NCBI GenBank assembly: GCA_003243445.1 | Contig: QFQQ01000002.1 | Coordinates: forward strand, 62,001-126,000 | Direction of reading: 5' to 3' | DNA: 64,000 bases | Source: Citrobacter freundii | Lineage (GTDB): Bacteria; Bacteroidota; Bacteroidia; Chitinophagales; Chitinophagaceae | Part shown: piece by piece, positions 33,606-42,233 of the stretch | How positions within the stretch are numbered: the first letter of the stretch is position 1 | Layout: each line of letters starts with the position of its first letter | Notes under the pieces: model-generated | What the model was told of the DNA's origin: nothing | The model's database searches: none | The model's input: only the letters and a program-made list of their open reading frames with translations | Program-made: the position numbers and the translations under genes

Positions 33606-35402
33606 TCAGAAGAAGTTTACAAACCCAAAGTGCACTTTTGATTGGCGCAGACTGAATGGTATGTCGCTTCGTCTTCCAACGGCCCAGGCAAGATTAAAGA
33701 TGCCGAGTTTTGTTTCGAAAGCGAGACCAAGACCCGTACCCATGTAATTATAATCAACGTCGGTACGCTGGGAATTATTTCGTCCCCAACCACCGTCAAG
33801 AAATCCGTAGAAGTAAGAGTTCTGACCGATCAGGTAGCGGTATTCAAGTGTACCGATCGCGAATTGTGAAAGGTACTGGCTCTCTTCATCAAAACCGCGC
33901 AGCAGTTTGTAGCCGCCGATCTGAAAGAGTTCGTTACGGAAAACATTTCCGCTCTGAAAAAAGCCGCCATTCAAACCAACCTTGAAGGTACTCTGACGGC
34001 CCACCGGGAAATAATGCGCCGCTACCACCCTTGCTCGGAACTGATACGTGTTTAATTTCACTGTATCATATAATGATCCGAAATCAAATGCAGGATTACC
34101 CGGATCTTTCAGCTCTAATACTTCATTATTACGCTTTATCTTTTTTGTACCGGCTGAAGTAATGATGCGAAACTCATTTCCCGTAGTCGGATTCATACGG
34201 TAGTTCGTGCTGTTGTACTCGTAATCGATCCCTACATTGGTTGAACTCACATCTGCGTCCTCCGGCAAGCGGTAACTCTGCCGGATGGCATTGGTATCCG
34301 CATTGGTAACGATCGTCTGGATCCGCTGAATAAACAACTTACCCGATTGCCTCGCATCAAGCACATACTGTGCACCAAGCTGAAAATTCACATTCAGAAA
34401 TGAGCTGTCTTTACGGAACATATCAAAAGAAAAATCAAGACCAACGGGTGTATTAAAAAGATAAGGATGACGGTAGATGATATTCAACCGCGGCGATTTC
34501 ACCTGTAATTGCTGCCAGTTCAGCCCAATCGTTTCCCCCGAACCGAGTGCGTTGCGGAGAAGAAGATTTGCTTCGCCTGTCACCAGCAGTTTTTTTGAAG
34601 AAAGCTGATCGTTATTAGGAAGAAATCCTACAAGCACATTCACCTGGCTGCTTTGCTTCTGTTTAAGATACATTTCCAGGTAAGACCCCGAATTCAGCCA
34701 TACCAGTTTGGCCGGGCGTTGCTCCTCCACATAAGAAAGTTCACGCATCTTGCGACTGACGTTCTGCAGCTTCTGCTTGTTGAAGGAACTGCCATTCCTG
34801 ATATCGAGGAACCGTTGAAGAAATTCGGGAGAGATCTTCGCATCGCCGATCACACGGATGCTGTCGATCCTGTAAGCCGGCCCGGATTCCACGTTGAGAC
34901 GGGCCCAGACCTTTTCCTGTTCAAGACGAAAACTATCGATATACACTTTTCCAAAGGGATGGCCATTATTCTCCAGGTAAGAAATGATCTTTTCCTGCCA
35001 GTCCTGCACCTGGGCAAAATCCATGGGTTTGTCTATAAAAGTCCGCTCCCTCCACCCTATTGCCGTAAGAATTTCCGGATCAACCTGGCTTGCATCAAGT
35101 TTGCCCCATTCATAGCGATCGCCGAGATAGATGACCATTCTCGCATCGGCGGAATCGAAGAGGATCGTATCAATAGATGCGGTAACATATCCTTTTAATT
35201 GCAGAAGGGATGGCAGCCTGTTCACATAGACAATGCAATCATTCCTTGTTTCAAACATCGTTTGTATCCCCATGGATGAGATAAGAAATGCCGAATCCCG
35301 GTCGATGCCGTTTATATGCAAAGGATAACCACTCTGTGCTTTTGCGTAAAAGCCAGTGAATAAAATGAAGAGTGGGAACAAACGGCGTACTAACTTTGTC
35401 AT
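33606..35402 (-). CDS. BamA/TamA-like outer membrane protein
   Basis: A 598-residue Omp85-superfamily protein. A signal peptide (ending FYAKAQ) precedes POTRA-like repeats (about 30-255; e.g. YRIDSIRVIGDAKISPEF and RNGSSFNKQKLQNV). A 16-strand-type barrel follows (about 260-598) with VLVGFLPNNDQLSSKKLL and the C-terminal RTDVDYNYMGTGLGLAFETK, FNLAWAVGRR and terminal VNFF. Such proteins insert or export outer-membrane proteins. It is shorter than BamA (about 800+), closer to TamA or a Bacteroidota accessory Omp85; its client is unknown. Divergent from hemW. Confidence 0.85.
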   Translation of the reverse strand: MTKLVRRLFPLFILFTGFYAKAQSGYPLHINGIDRDSAFLISSMGIQTMFETRNDCIVYVNRLPSLLQLKGYVTASIDTILFDSADARMVIYLGDRYEWGKLDASQVDPEILTAIGWRERTFIDKPMDFAQVQDWQEKIISYLENNGHPFGKVYIDSFRLEQEKVWARLNVESGPAYRIDSIRVIGDAKISPEFLQRFLDIRNGSSFNKQKLQNVSRKMRELSYVEEQRPAKLVWLNSGSYLEMYLKQKQSSQVNVLVGFLPNNDQLSSKKLLVTGEANLLLRNALGSGETIGLNWQQLQVKSPRLNIIYRHPYLFNTPVGLDFSFDMFRKDSSFLNVNFQLGAQYVLDARQSGKLFIQRIQTIVTNADTNAIRQSYRLPEDADVSSTNVGIDYEYNSTNYRMNPTTGNEFRIITSAGTKKIKRNNEVLELKDPGNPAFDFGSLYDTVKLNTYQFRARVVAAHYFPVGRQSTFKVGLNGGFFQSGNVFRNELFQIGGYKLLRGFDEESQYLSQFAIGTLEYRYLIGQNSYFYGFLDGGWGRNNSQRTDVDYNYMGTGLGLAFETKLGIFNLAWAVGRRSDIPFSLRQSKVHFGFVNFF

Positions 35403-35497
35403 ATTCTATCTGATCCACGATGAGCTGCCGGCGCAGGCATCCTTAATTGTTTTAATATAAGGAATAGCTGCTGAGAGCTTATCATAAACAAATCTAC

Positions 35498-36655
35498 TTG
35501 TCTGGCATTTATATTCATATTCCTTTTTGCAAACAGGCCTGTCATTACTGCAATTTTCATTTCAGCACTTCATTGCGCTACAAAAACGAATTAATTGCCG
35601 CTTTATTGAAAGAAATTGAGCTGGTGGATGATTTCTTTCCGGCGGCAAAGCAGGATGCGGGGCCGGTTGAGACGATCTATTTTGGCGGCGGCACCCCCAG
35701 TCTTTGCTCAACTGACGAGATCCGCTCGATCCTTCAGCAGCTCAGCACACATTTTACAGTATTGCCCGGCGCTGAAATAACGCTGGAAGCAAATCCTGAT
35801 GATATTACAGCGGAGAAATTGCAGGAATGGAAGCTTGCGGGTATCACACGGCTGTCCATCGGCATTCAAAGTTTTTTTGAAGAAGATCTTGTATGGATGA
35901 ACCGTGCGCACAACAGCGAACAGGCCTGGAACAGCCTTTTGCTGGCAACGGAATATTTCGACAATATCACGATCGACCTTATTTATGGAACGCCTGGCCT
36001 GACAGATGAAAAATGGAAACAGAATGTGGACAGGGTGATCAACCTTGGTATCTCCCATATTTCCTGTTATGCATTAACAGTTGAGCCCAAAACGCCGTTA
36101 CAGAAATTGATCCGGGAGCATAAGGCCGCCGATGTGGACCCGGACCATCAATCAGAGCAGTTCCTCCTGCTGATGAAATGGCTGGAGGAAGCGGGCTTTG
36201 AGCATTATGAGATCTCCAATTTCGCGAAACCGGGCTTTCGCAGCAGGCATAATTCTTCTTACTGGCAGGGCAAACCGTATTTTGGCTTTGGTCCTTCCGC
36301 TCATTCGTTTGATGGCGTATCGAGATGGTGGAATATTGCAAACAATTCCTCCTATATCCGTTCTATTGAAGATGGTAAAATCCCGTTTGAGAAAGAAGAG
36401 TTGACACCGGTGCAGCAGGTAAATGAAATGATCATGATCTCCTTGCGGACGATGGAGGGATTGAATACGGATCGATTGATCCATGAGATCAAAGGAATCG
36501 GAGAAGATGAAGTAATGCGGATGAAACAGACGATCCTGGAAACGAGTGCGGGGTATATAAAGAAGGGATTGATGGTAAGAGAAGGGAATTGGCTGAAACT
36601 AACAAAAGAAGGAAGGTTGCTGGCGGATGGCATCGCGGCGGAAATGTTTTTTTAG
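35498..36655 (+). CDS. hemW: Radical SAM haem chaperone HemW
   Basis: A 385-residue radical SAM protein (oxygen-independent coproporphyrinogen oxidase-like). The 4Fe-4S motif CKQACHYC (C11, C15, C18) follows IYIHIPF. Other signatures are ETIYFGGGTPSL, TLEANPDDI, RLSIGIQSFFEEDL and the HemW C-terminal domain with GFGPSAHSF. HemW delivers haem to apoproteins; true HemN is longer and has an extra N-terminal segment. The likely start is TTG at 35498, because the conserved GIYIHIPFC begins at the second codon. The ORF is intact. hemD is 3 kb away. Confidence 0.93.
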   Translation: MSGIYIHIPFCKQACHYCNFHFSTSLRYKNELIAALLKEIELVDDFFPAAKQDAGPVETIYFGGGTPSLCSTDEIRSILQQLSTHFTVLPGAEITLEANPDDITAEKLQEWKLAGITRLSIGIQSFFEEDLVWMNRAHNSEQAWNSLLLATEYFDNITIDLIYGTPGLTDEKWKQNVDRVINLGISHISCYALTVEPKTPLQKLIREHKAADVDPDHQSEQFLLLMKWLEEAGFEHYEISNFAKPGFRSRHNSSYWQGKPYFGFGPSAHSFDGVSRWWNIANNSSYIRSIEDGKIPFEKEELTPVQQVNEMIMISLRTMEGLNTDRLIHEIKGIGEDEVMRMKQTILETSAGYIKKGLMVREGNWLKLTKEGRLLADGIAAEMFF

Positions 36656-36681
36656 GGAGACAGCGGACCACAGACGGCTGA
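36656..36681. repeat. Unpaired GGACCGC-family arm (B3)
   Basis: GAGACAGCGGACCACAGAC begins directly after the hemW stop codon and matches the words of B1 and B2. No inverted partner was found in the gap. Confidence 0.45.
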
Positions 36682-36719
36682 TTAATTTGATAGAACAAAA
36701 ACAGCATGTTTATTCATAA

Positions 36720-36749
36720 TAAAACAAGGCAACGCCATGGCGATGCCTT
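36720..36749 (-). terminator. Probable terminator of the DUF4760-like gene
   Basis: AAGGCA and CGCC pair with GGCG and TGCCTT across one mismatch; on the minus strand a TTGTTTTATT stretch follows. It is about 100 nt beyond the gene's stop. Confidence 0.6.
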
Positions 36750-36849
36750 GCAGATGAGCTGGCAAATATCAATTACCAACCGCTGGCTTCGAGATTAAAT
36801 TTTGTCATAAAATATTATTTAAAAATATTAATTGCCGGAATAATACACT

Positions 36850-37530
36850 TCACTTTAAATGGCCGGCGTTTCGCCATTTGCCTGCAAGCGAAGTGAACTC
36901 TATCCACATGTTAGGATTATTATATTTCTTTCGTCGAAATAATATGTAGAACTCAAAATCATTAAGGTAAGATACAAAAATGCCCCTAAAGAAGCCGTAC
37001 ATGAATTCCTCATCATGGATACCTTCACTAATGCCTAATGACACGCACTCCATGTAGTTAAACATTGAAAGTAGTGCAGCCCTTGCCTCCTCATCATTAT
37101 CCAGGAGTTCAGAAAATTGACTCGATTTATTCTCATGGATCAGATGCTCATGCTTCTCGTAAAGTTTTTTTGTCAACTTTAAATTTCGAACGATAGAATC
37201 TTTATGCCACTCTGAGGCTATTTGAAAAGATGCTTGTTTGCGCGCGAAAACTTTATCTTTCTTATACTTGTAATAGTTTATCTCATAATTCAAAATGGCA
37301 TAGAATATTCCTATAACGATCGATCCTCCGGTTAAGACCGAAGCAACATTTTTTATCCGGTCAACATACAAAGAATTATTCCAGGCGATGAAAGAAAAAA
37401 CAGCAATTACCCCGACTGCCATTAACACCAAAATTATTCTGTAGAAGAAAAACCATTGCACGATCGCATTAATAGACTTTTCGAAGCCTATTAACGAATA
37501 TGAATTGTCTTTTTTCGAAGTGTATGACAT
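36850..37530 (-). CDS. DUF4760-like membrane protein
   Basis: A 226-residue protein with two predicted membrane helices (about 26-49 and 62-82), then a helical cytoplasmic region with NYEINYYKYKKDKVFARKQ and the late MFNYMECVSLGI segment resembling DUF4760 proteins. Those are scattered through bacterial genomes with no known function. The gene and its flanks are visibly richer in A and T than the neighbours, which fits an acquired gene between the conserved hemW and gpsA. It is a single gene; a defence or stress role is possible but unsupported. Confidence 0.65.
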   Translation of the reverse strand: MSYTSKKDNSYSLIGFEKSINAIVQWFFFYRIILVLMAVGVIAVFSFIAWNNSLYVDRIKNVASVLTGGSIVIGIFYAILNYEINYYKYKKDKVFARKQASFQIASEWHKDSIVRNLKLTKKLYEKHEHLIHENKSSQFSELLDNDEEARAALLSMFNYMECVSLGISEGIHDEEFMYGFFRGIFVSYLNDFEFYILFRRKKYNNPNMWIEFTSLAGKWRNAGHLK

Positions 37531-37660
37531 AGATAACCGGAAATCGCATTATCTATACAATGTAGTTAAGATGTATCACATAGTCATCAAACAAGTACAA
37601 GAAAATTAATCAACACTTTTGCAATTTGACAATAGTTGAATCATTTGAGAAAATGGTCTA

Positions 37661-38707
37661 CTAAATCATCACCTGCTCAATCCGCTTGAATCCCTGCCCC
37701 GGATTTACATGCTCCCATAAAATACGATAGATCGTTTCAGCAAGCGTCATTGGCGCTTTGATGGATTGATTGATGTTGAAGATGCATTTAGCGGCATTAT
37801 ATCCTTCCGCCACCATATTCATTTCAAGCTGGGCTGTTTTTACTGAATAACCTTTGCCGATCATATTACCGAATGTACGGTTGCGGCTGTAGGGAGAATA
37901 GCAGGTCACCAGCAGATCACCAAGATAAACCGATGCGGCATAGTTAGGTGTTTTACGATTAGTGAAGGGATCTTCTTCGCGGGCATGCTCACCAACAACG
38001 ATATGCTCCGCGCCGAATCTTCTCAGGAACTCCGCCATTTCATCCGCTGCATTGGCAATATATACGCTAAGAAAATTATCTCCATATTCCAGTCCGTGTG
38101 CAATGCCTGCGCCAACAGCATAGATATTTTTTAATACCGCTGCATACTGCACACCGAGTATATCATGATTTACGATCGTATTGATATAATCATTGGAAAA
38201 ATTTGCCGCGATGGTCGAAGCCATCGTAATATCCGTTCCGGAGAAAGTAAGATAGGAAAGCTTTTCAGCAGCCACTTCTTCCGCATGACAGGGGCCGAGG
38301 ACCGCAAAATAATGTTCGAGGGGAACGTTGAATTGTTTTTGCAGATAATAATTTACCAGTATATCCTGTTGCGGCAATAAACCTTTTACAGCAGAAACCA
38401 CACGTTTATCCTGCCAGTCAGCCGGTTCAAGATGACCGATGCTCTGTTCCAGGAACGAAGACGGAATAGCAATCACAATGATATCTGATTCGCGCACTAT
38501 GGTTCTTACATCCGGCGACATGTTCAACAATGCCGGATCAAAATTTACAGAAGAGAGATAAGATGGGTTGTGACGCCTTTCCGCAATATGCCTGATATGG
38601 TTTTCATTTCTTACCCACCAGTTCACCTTCTGCTTTTTATCCGTCAGGATCTTGGTCAACGCCGTTGCCCAGCTTCCGCTTCCGATAATACCGAATTTCT
38701 GCCCCAT
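37661..38707 (-). CDS. gpsA: Glycerol-3-phosphate dehydrogenase [NAD(P)+]
   Basis: A 348-residue enzyme reducing dihydroxyacetone phosphate to sn-glycerol 3-phosphate for phospholipid synthesis. The N-terminal Rossmann motif GIIGSGSWATAL is followed by WWVRNENHI, VIAIPSSF, the catalytic VVSAVKGL and VLGPCHAEEVA segments, AAVLKNIYAVGAGIAHGLEYG with the active-site lysine, and DLLVTCYSPYSRNRTFG. The start at 38707 is preferred: it opens on MGQKFGIIGSG; a start 9 codons earlier adds a non-conserved lead. Element C1 lies upstream. Confidence 0.96.
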   Translation of the reverse strand: MGQKFGIIGSGSWATALTKILTDKKQKVNWWVRNENHIRHIAERRHNPSYLSSVNFDPALLNMSPDVRTIVRESDIIVIAIPSSFLEQSIGHLEPADWQDKRVVSAVKGLLPQQDILVNYYLQKQFNVPLEHYFAVLGPCHAEEVAAEKLSYLTFSGTDITMASTIAANFSNDYINTIVNHDILGVQYAAVLKNIYAVGAGIAHGLEYGDNFLSVYIANAADEMAEFLRRFGAEHIVVGEHAREEDPFTNRKTPNYAASVYLGDLLVTCYSPYSRNRTFGNMIGKGYSVKTAQLEMNMVAEGYNAAKCIFNINQSIKAPMTLAETIYRILWEHVNPGQGFKRIEQVMI

Positions 38708-38753
38708 GTGTTGTTGAATAAAGTGAGAGTACAAAGATCGTGGGAAAAGGGTT

Positions 38754-38948
38754 AGGAAGGCTCCAGAAGTTCCAAAGGTTTCGGCGGTTTCAGAGGTTTC
38801 ACAGGTTTCAGAAGTTTAATAAGTTTAATAGGTTTCACAGGTTGGCAGTCATTGGACCGAAGGGTCTGTTCCTGAAACATCTAACACCTTAAACTGCGGA
38901 GCAACCTATTAAACCTATTAAACTTCTGAAACCTCTGAAACCTTCAAA
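38754..38948. repeat. Inverted-arm element C1 (GGTTTCAGA family)
   Basis: The left arm (38754-38844) and right arm (38888-38948) are inverted arrays of a 9 nt degenerate word (GGTTTCAGA). The phrases TTTCAGAAGTTTAATA and TTTAATAGGTT appear in both. The right arm ends 2 nt before the adaptor stop codon (38951-38953); the left edge is about 45 nt before the gpsA start. Confidence 0.75.
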
Positions 38949-38950
38949 AC

Positions 38951-40324
38951 TTATTTCTTCTCAAAAAGCTGATCCTTCGACACAACTTTCACCTTCATCC
39001 CGTCCTTCAGTGTCTTGCTGATGGCCGTATAAGGTCCTGTAACCACTTTTTCGTCGCCTTTTAATCCGCTCAGGATCTCGATAAAGCTCATGTCCTGGAT
39101 ACCGGACTTTACTGCAACTTTTTTGACGGTACCGTCGGCCTGTACAACGAACACGACTTCTTCCACATCAGAACTGATCGATGGTGTTTCGGCAGATGAC
39201 TGATCTCCGCCCTTGGCATCTTCAGCTTCTTTCTTTTTATCGGCCACACTCTGATCACTGCCTTTTATCCTTGCATTCACAGAAGTAATAGGAACGGACC
39301 AGACGCTTTCATGACGTTTTGTTTTGATGTCCGCACTGGCATTCATGCCGGGACGGAAAGGGAATTTCTTTGGCTTTGCAGGATCGACCAGGTCTTTGTA
39401 TGAATCATAAACAAGCCTGATCCTTACCTGGTAATTGGTAACGTCATTTGTTGCCGCGGCGGAGCCGGCTGCCGCCGATTTTACGCTGCTGGCAATTTGG
39501 GTGACCACCCCTTTGAACTTGCGGTTATTATACGCATCTACTTCAATATCCGCAGAGTCACCGATATTTACTTTTACGATATCATTCTCTCCAACATCAA
39601 CACGTGCTTCGAGTACGCTCATGTCTGCGACGGTCATCATTTCTGTACCTACGTTGAAACTGTTACCGGCAACCCTCTCCCCTTTCTTGATCTGTAACGA
39701 TGAGATCACACCGCTCATTGGCGCCACAAGTGTTGTCCTGCCAAGATCTTTATTCGCTCTTGTCAACCCGGCCTGTGCGGTTTGAACACCGGCTTTAAGA
39801 CTGAGGATATTCTGTTTCGCTGCATTATAATTTGCCTGCGCGGAACGCCAGGTCGTTTCGTATTGTTCAAACTCCGACTGTGAAATCACTTTCTGATCGA
39901 AGAGTGATTTGTTTCTTTCATACGCCTGTTTTGCCTGGTTAAGCGTTGCTTCAAGCGACAATAATGCCGCTTCGTTATTGGCAACAGTTGCCTGCGACTG
40001 GCTAACCTGCGAAGAAGCCTCATCACGCTGCAACGCGTAAATGTCGGCAAAGATGCGTGCGAGCACATCACCTTTCTTTACACTATCTCCTTCCTGTACA
40101 TTCAGCTCAACCACCTCGCCGGAAATATCCGGGCTGATCTTTACTTCCACTTCAGGATAGATCTGGCCAGGCGCCGTTACGGTCTCAACGATCGTTCTTT
40201 TCGCAACCTGTTCGGCTGTGACCTTTTCCAGTCCGTCATCGTCACTGCCAAATACCTTGAAAGCAATGATGGCAACGAGCAGTATTCCAACAATAATCAG
40301 TATCCATTTTAGTGTCTTGCTCAT
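38951..40324 (-). CDS. Efflux periplasmic adaptor (MacA/HlyD type)
   Basis: A 457-residue membrane-fusion protein: N-terminal anchor helix (about 6-24), a lipoyl-like half GQIYPEVEVKISPDISGEV, a coiled-coil hairpin (about 95-190; QVSQSQATVANNEAALLSLE) and the second half GRTTLVAPMSGVISSLQIKK. Beta-barrel and membrane-proximal domains follow, ending in a charged GDEKVVTGPY tail. It would join an inner-membrane pump to TolC. The tolC-like gene is immediately upstream on the same strand, but no ABC or RND pump gene is adjacent; gpsA follows instead. Confidence 0.9.
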   Translation of the reverse strand: MSKTLKWILIIVGILLVAIIAFKVFGSDDDGLEKVTAEQVAKRTIVETVTAPGQIYPEVEVKISPDISGEVVELNVQEGDSVKKGDVLARIFADIYALQRDEASSQVSQSQATVANNEAALLSLEATLNQAKQAYERNKSLFDQKVISQSEFEQYETTWRSAQANYNAAKQNILSLKAGVQTAQAGLTRANKDLGRTTLVAPMSGVISSLQIKKGERVAGNSFNVGTEMMTVADMSVLEARVDVGENDIVKVNIGDSADIEVDAYNNRKFKGVVTQIASSVKSAAAGSAAATNDVTNYQVRIRLVYDSYKDLVDPAKPKKFPFRPGMNASADIKTKRHESVWSVPITSVNARIKGSDQSVADKKKEAEDAKGGDQSSAETPSISSDVEEVVFVVQADGTVKKVAVKSGIQDMSFIEILSGLKGDEKVVTGPYTAISKTLKDGMKVKVVSKDQLFEKK

Positions 40325-40380
40325 AAACGCGACCCGGGGCGGGTGTTTGATTTAGTAATGTTTTTTCAGTTGGCTTTGCC

Positions 40381-40470
40381 AAGTTTGAAAGGTTTCATAG
40401 GTTCCATAGGTTTCATAGGCTGAAGAACCGCTGGAACCTATAGAACTCCTGGAACGTCTGGAACTTTTCC
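40381..40470. repeat. Inverted-arm element C2 (GGTTCCATA family)
   Basis: The left arm (40381-40424; GGTTTCATAGGTTCCATAGG) and right arm (40425-40470; CTGGAACCTATAGAACTCCT) are inverted and almost touch, forming a short hairpin-like block. It ends 4 nt before the tolC-like stop, between the two efflux genes. Confidence 0.6.
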
Positions 40471-40474
40471 ATCT

Positions 40475-41914
40475 CTACAATTTGAGACCAAGTCCCTTAT
40501 AAAATTCCAGCAATTTCATCTTAAACACATAATCATACTGTGCTGAAACAAAATTGATCTTTGCTCTGAACAGGTTGTTTTGTGTTGTGATAAGATCGAT
40601 GGTATTCAGCAGACCGACATCATATCTTTTCTTTGCAAAATCATATGCTTTCTGTGATGTCTCTACTCCTTTTTTCTGGGCGTTGAATTTCTGAAGAGCG
40701 GCAACTGCGTTAGTATGTGCCTGGTAAATATCCTGTTTCAAGGTCTGGGCATCAGCTTCTTTCTGAAGTTCCACATTGGTGACATTCAGCTGAGCTTTTT
40801 TCCAGTTGGTACGGGCGGAAGCGCCATTGAAAATAGGTATGCTCAGCCCCATCCCTATAGATTGCCCGAAGTTATTATTAAGCTGTGTAAAAAAAGGTCT
40901 CTTTGCAAATACGGCATCAAATACCACCGGTGTTGCTGTAATGACCGGGTAAGCAGTTCCATTCACCACTACGCCTCCGATCACATCAGTGCCCGGCCTC
41001 GTCTTGAAATCACGTATGATCTGGTCTTGTGTAGAATACCGGCTATCGAGACTCCCGAACAAGGTAAGCGAAGGATACATCCGCCCTTTTACAGCAGCTA
41101 CATTTTTGATGGCGGCTTTAAGATTCAGATCATTGATCTTTTGCTGGGGAAGATTTGCAAGAGCCTGCGCATAAACAACCGCCGGATCAAGATCAGATAA
41201 GGTCTCAAGGGGTATTTGTTCCACCGGGGGAATTTGGACTTCAAAAACCTGGTCTGCCGAGATATTTAAAACTGCCTTCAATTGCAATAAAGAAAGCGTA
41301 TAATTTGCTTTTGCAGTTATAAGAGTCGAGCTGTCATTGGCCAGTTGAGCTTCCAATTCGGCCTGATTCAGTTCCGGCAGCGCACCAGCATCAACCTGCT
41401 TTTTGGTAAGATTCAATTGCTCTATACTCTGTTTTACCTGTACATCACTGATATTTATCTGTTCCGCACTCAGCAATATCTGGAGATAGGCATTGGCAAC
41501 ATTTAGCGCGACATCGTTTCGTGCCTTTTCGGCACCTGCAACGTATGCCTCGGCCTGGAATTTATTGGCTGCGACTGTATTCTTCTTGCTAAACCAATTG
41601 AAAACATCAAGCCCCAAGTTTAGCGACTGACTGGTAGCAAAGATCCTTGCTGAAGTAAAGTTATTGGTGGCGGGGTCAATTGACCGTCCGAACTGATACC
41701 CACCGTTGGTCTGGAAATTGGCCGATGGCAGCTGCGACAGCTTCGCCTGCTCATAGGTCAACGCATAGATCCTGGCCTGAACATCGGCCTGGCGAACGGA
41801 AATATTGTTTTTTAATGCGTAGTCCACGCATTGTTGCAGATCCCATTTATCCTGGGCATAGCAGGTAGTGATGGTAAATAAGCAGATTACCAGTTGAAAG
41901 CAGCGGGTCATCAT
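40475..41914 (-). CDS. TolC-family outer membrane efflux protein
   Basis: A 479-residue outer membrane factor. A signal peptide (MMTRCFQLVICLFTITTCYAQ) precedes two OEP repeats of long coiled-coil helices; DKWDLQQCVDYALKNNISVR opens the mature chain, and late helices include VETSQKAYDFAKKRYDVGLL. Internal symmetry is as in TolC. The start at 41914 is chosen because it opens on the signal peptide; 32 upstream in-frame codons translate promoter DNA, where a perfect -7 box lies. It is followed by its adaptor gene, with C2 between them. Confidence 0.93.
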   Translation of the reverse strand: MMTRCFQLVICLFTITTCYAQDKWDLQQCVDYALKNNISVRQADVQARIYALTYEQAKLSQLPSANFQTNGGYQFGRSIDPATNNFTSARIFATSQSLNLGLDVFNWFSKKNTVAANKFQAEAYVAGAEKARNDVALNVANAYLQILLSAEQINISDVQVKQSIEQLNLTKKQVDAGALPELNQAELEAQLANDSSTLITAKANYTLSLLQLKAVLNISADQVFEVQIPPVEQIPLETLSDLDPAVVYAQALANLPQQKINDLNLKAAIKNVAAVKGRMYPSLTLFGSLDSRYSTQDQIIRDFKTRPGTDVIGGVVVNGTAYPVITATPVVFDAVFAKRPFFTQLNNNFGQSIGMGLSIPIFNGASARTNWKKAQLNVTNVELQKEADAQTLKQDIYQAHTNAVAALQKFNAQKKGVETSQKAYDFAKKRYDVGLLNTIDLITTQNNLFRAKINFVSAQYDYVFKMKLLEFYKGLGLKL

Positions 41915-41918
41915 AAAA

Positions 41919-41926
41919 CAAAAATA
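41919..41926 (-). promoter_or_regulatory. -7 promoter box of the tolC-adaptor operon
   Basis: The minus strand reads TATTTTTG, a perfect TAnnTTTG box, 4 nt before the chosen start ATG at 41914, giving a leaderless or very short leader. Confidence 0.5.
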
Positions 41927-42000
41927 ACGGAAAACTGCGGCGGCGGGAGGGAATTTTGGTAAATGGCGGTTAATTTTTGGTATGACGATGGACGGAAGAG

Positions 42001-42233
42001 TGAGGACCACGGACCGCAGACCGCCGACCGCAGACGAAACTTTAAGGTCGGATATTCATAATTATACCGAACGACGAGCAACTGACCGTTGCACTTAATT
42101 CTGACGATTGACCTGTCAGCTGTAATGATATGAAAGAGTACCACCTCCCTTTGCCTTACTAGTCGATCTCTAACCTAACGTCTGTGGTCCGCGGTCCGTG
42201 GTCTGTGGTCCTATCCGCGGTCGGCGGTCATCC
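42001..42233. repeat. Inverted-arm element B2 (GGACCGC family)
   Basis: The left arm (42001-42040, ACCACGGACCGCAGACCGCC) and right arm (42177-42233, TCTGTGGTCCGCGGTCCGTG) are inverted arrays of a 7 nt degenerate word. The right arm overlaps the stop codon of the PLP enzyme (42228-42230). It lies between the PLP enzyme and the tolC-like gene, which read in the same direction. Confidence 0.75.
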
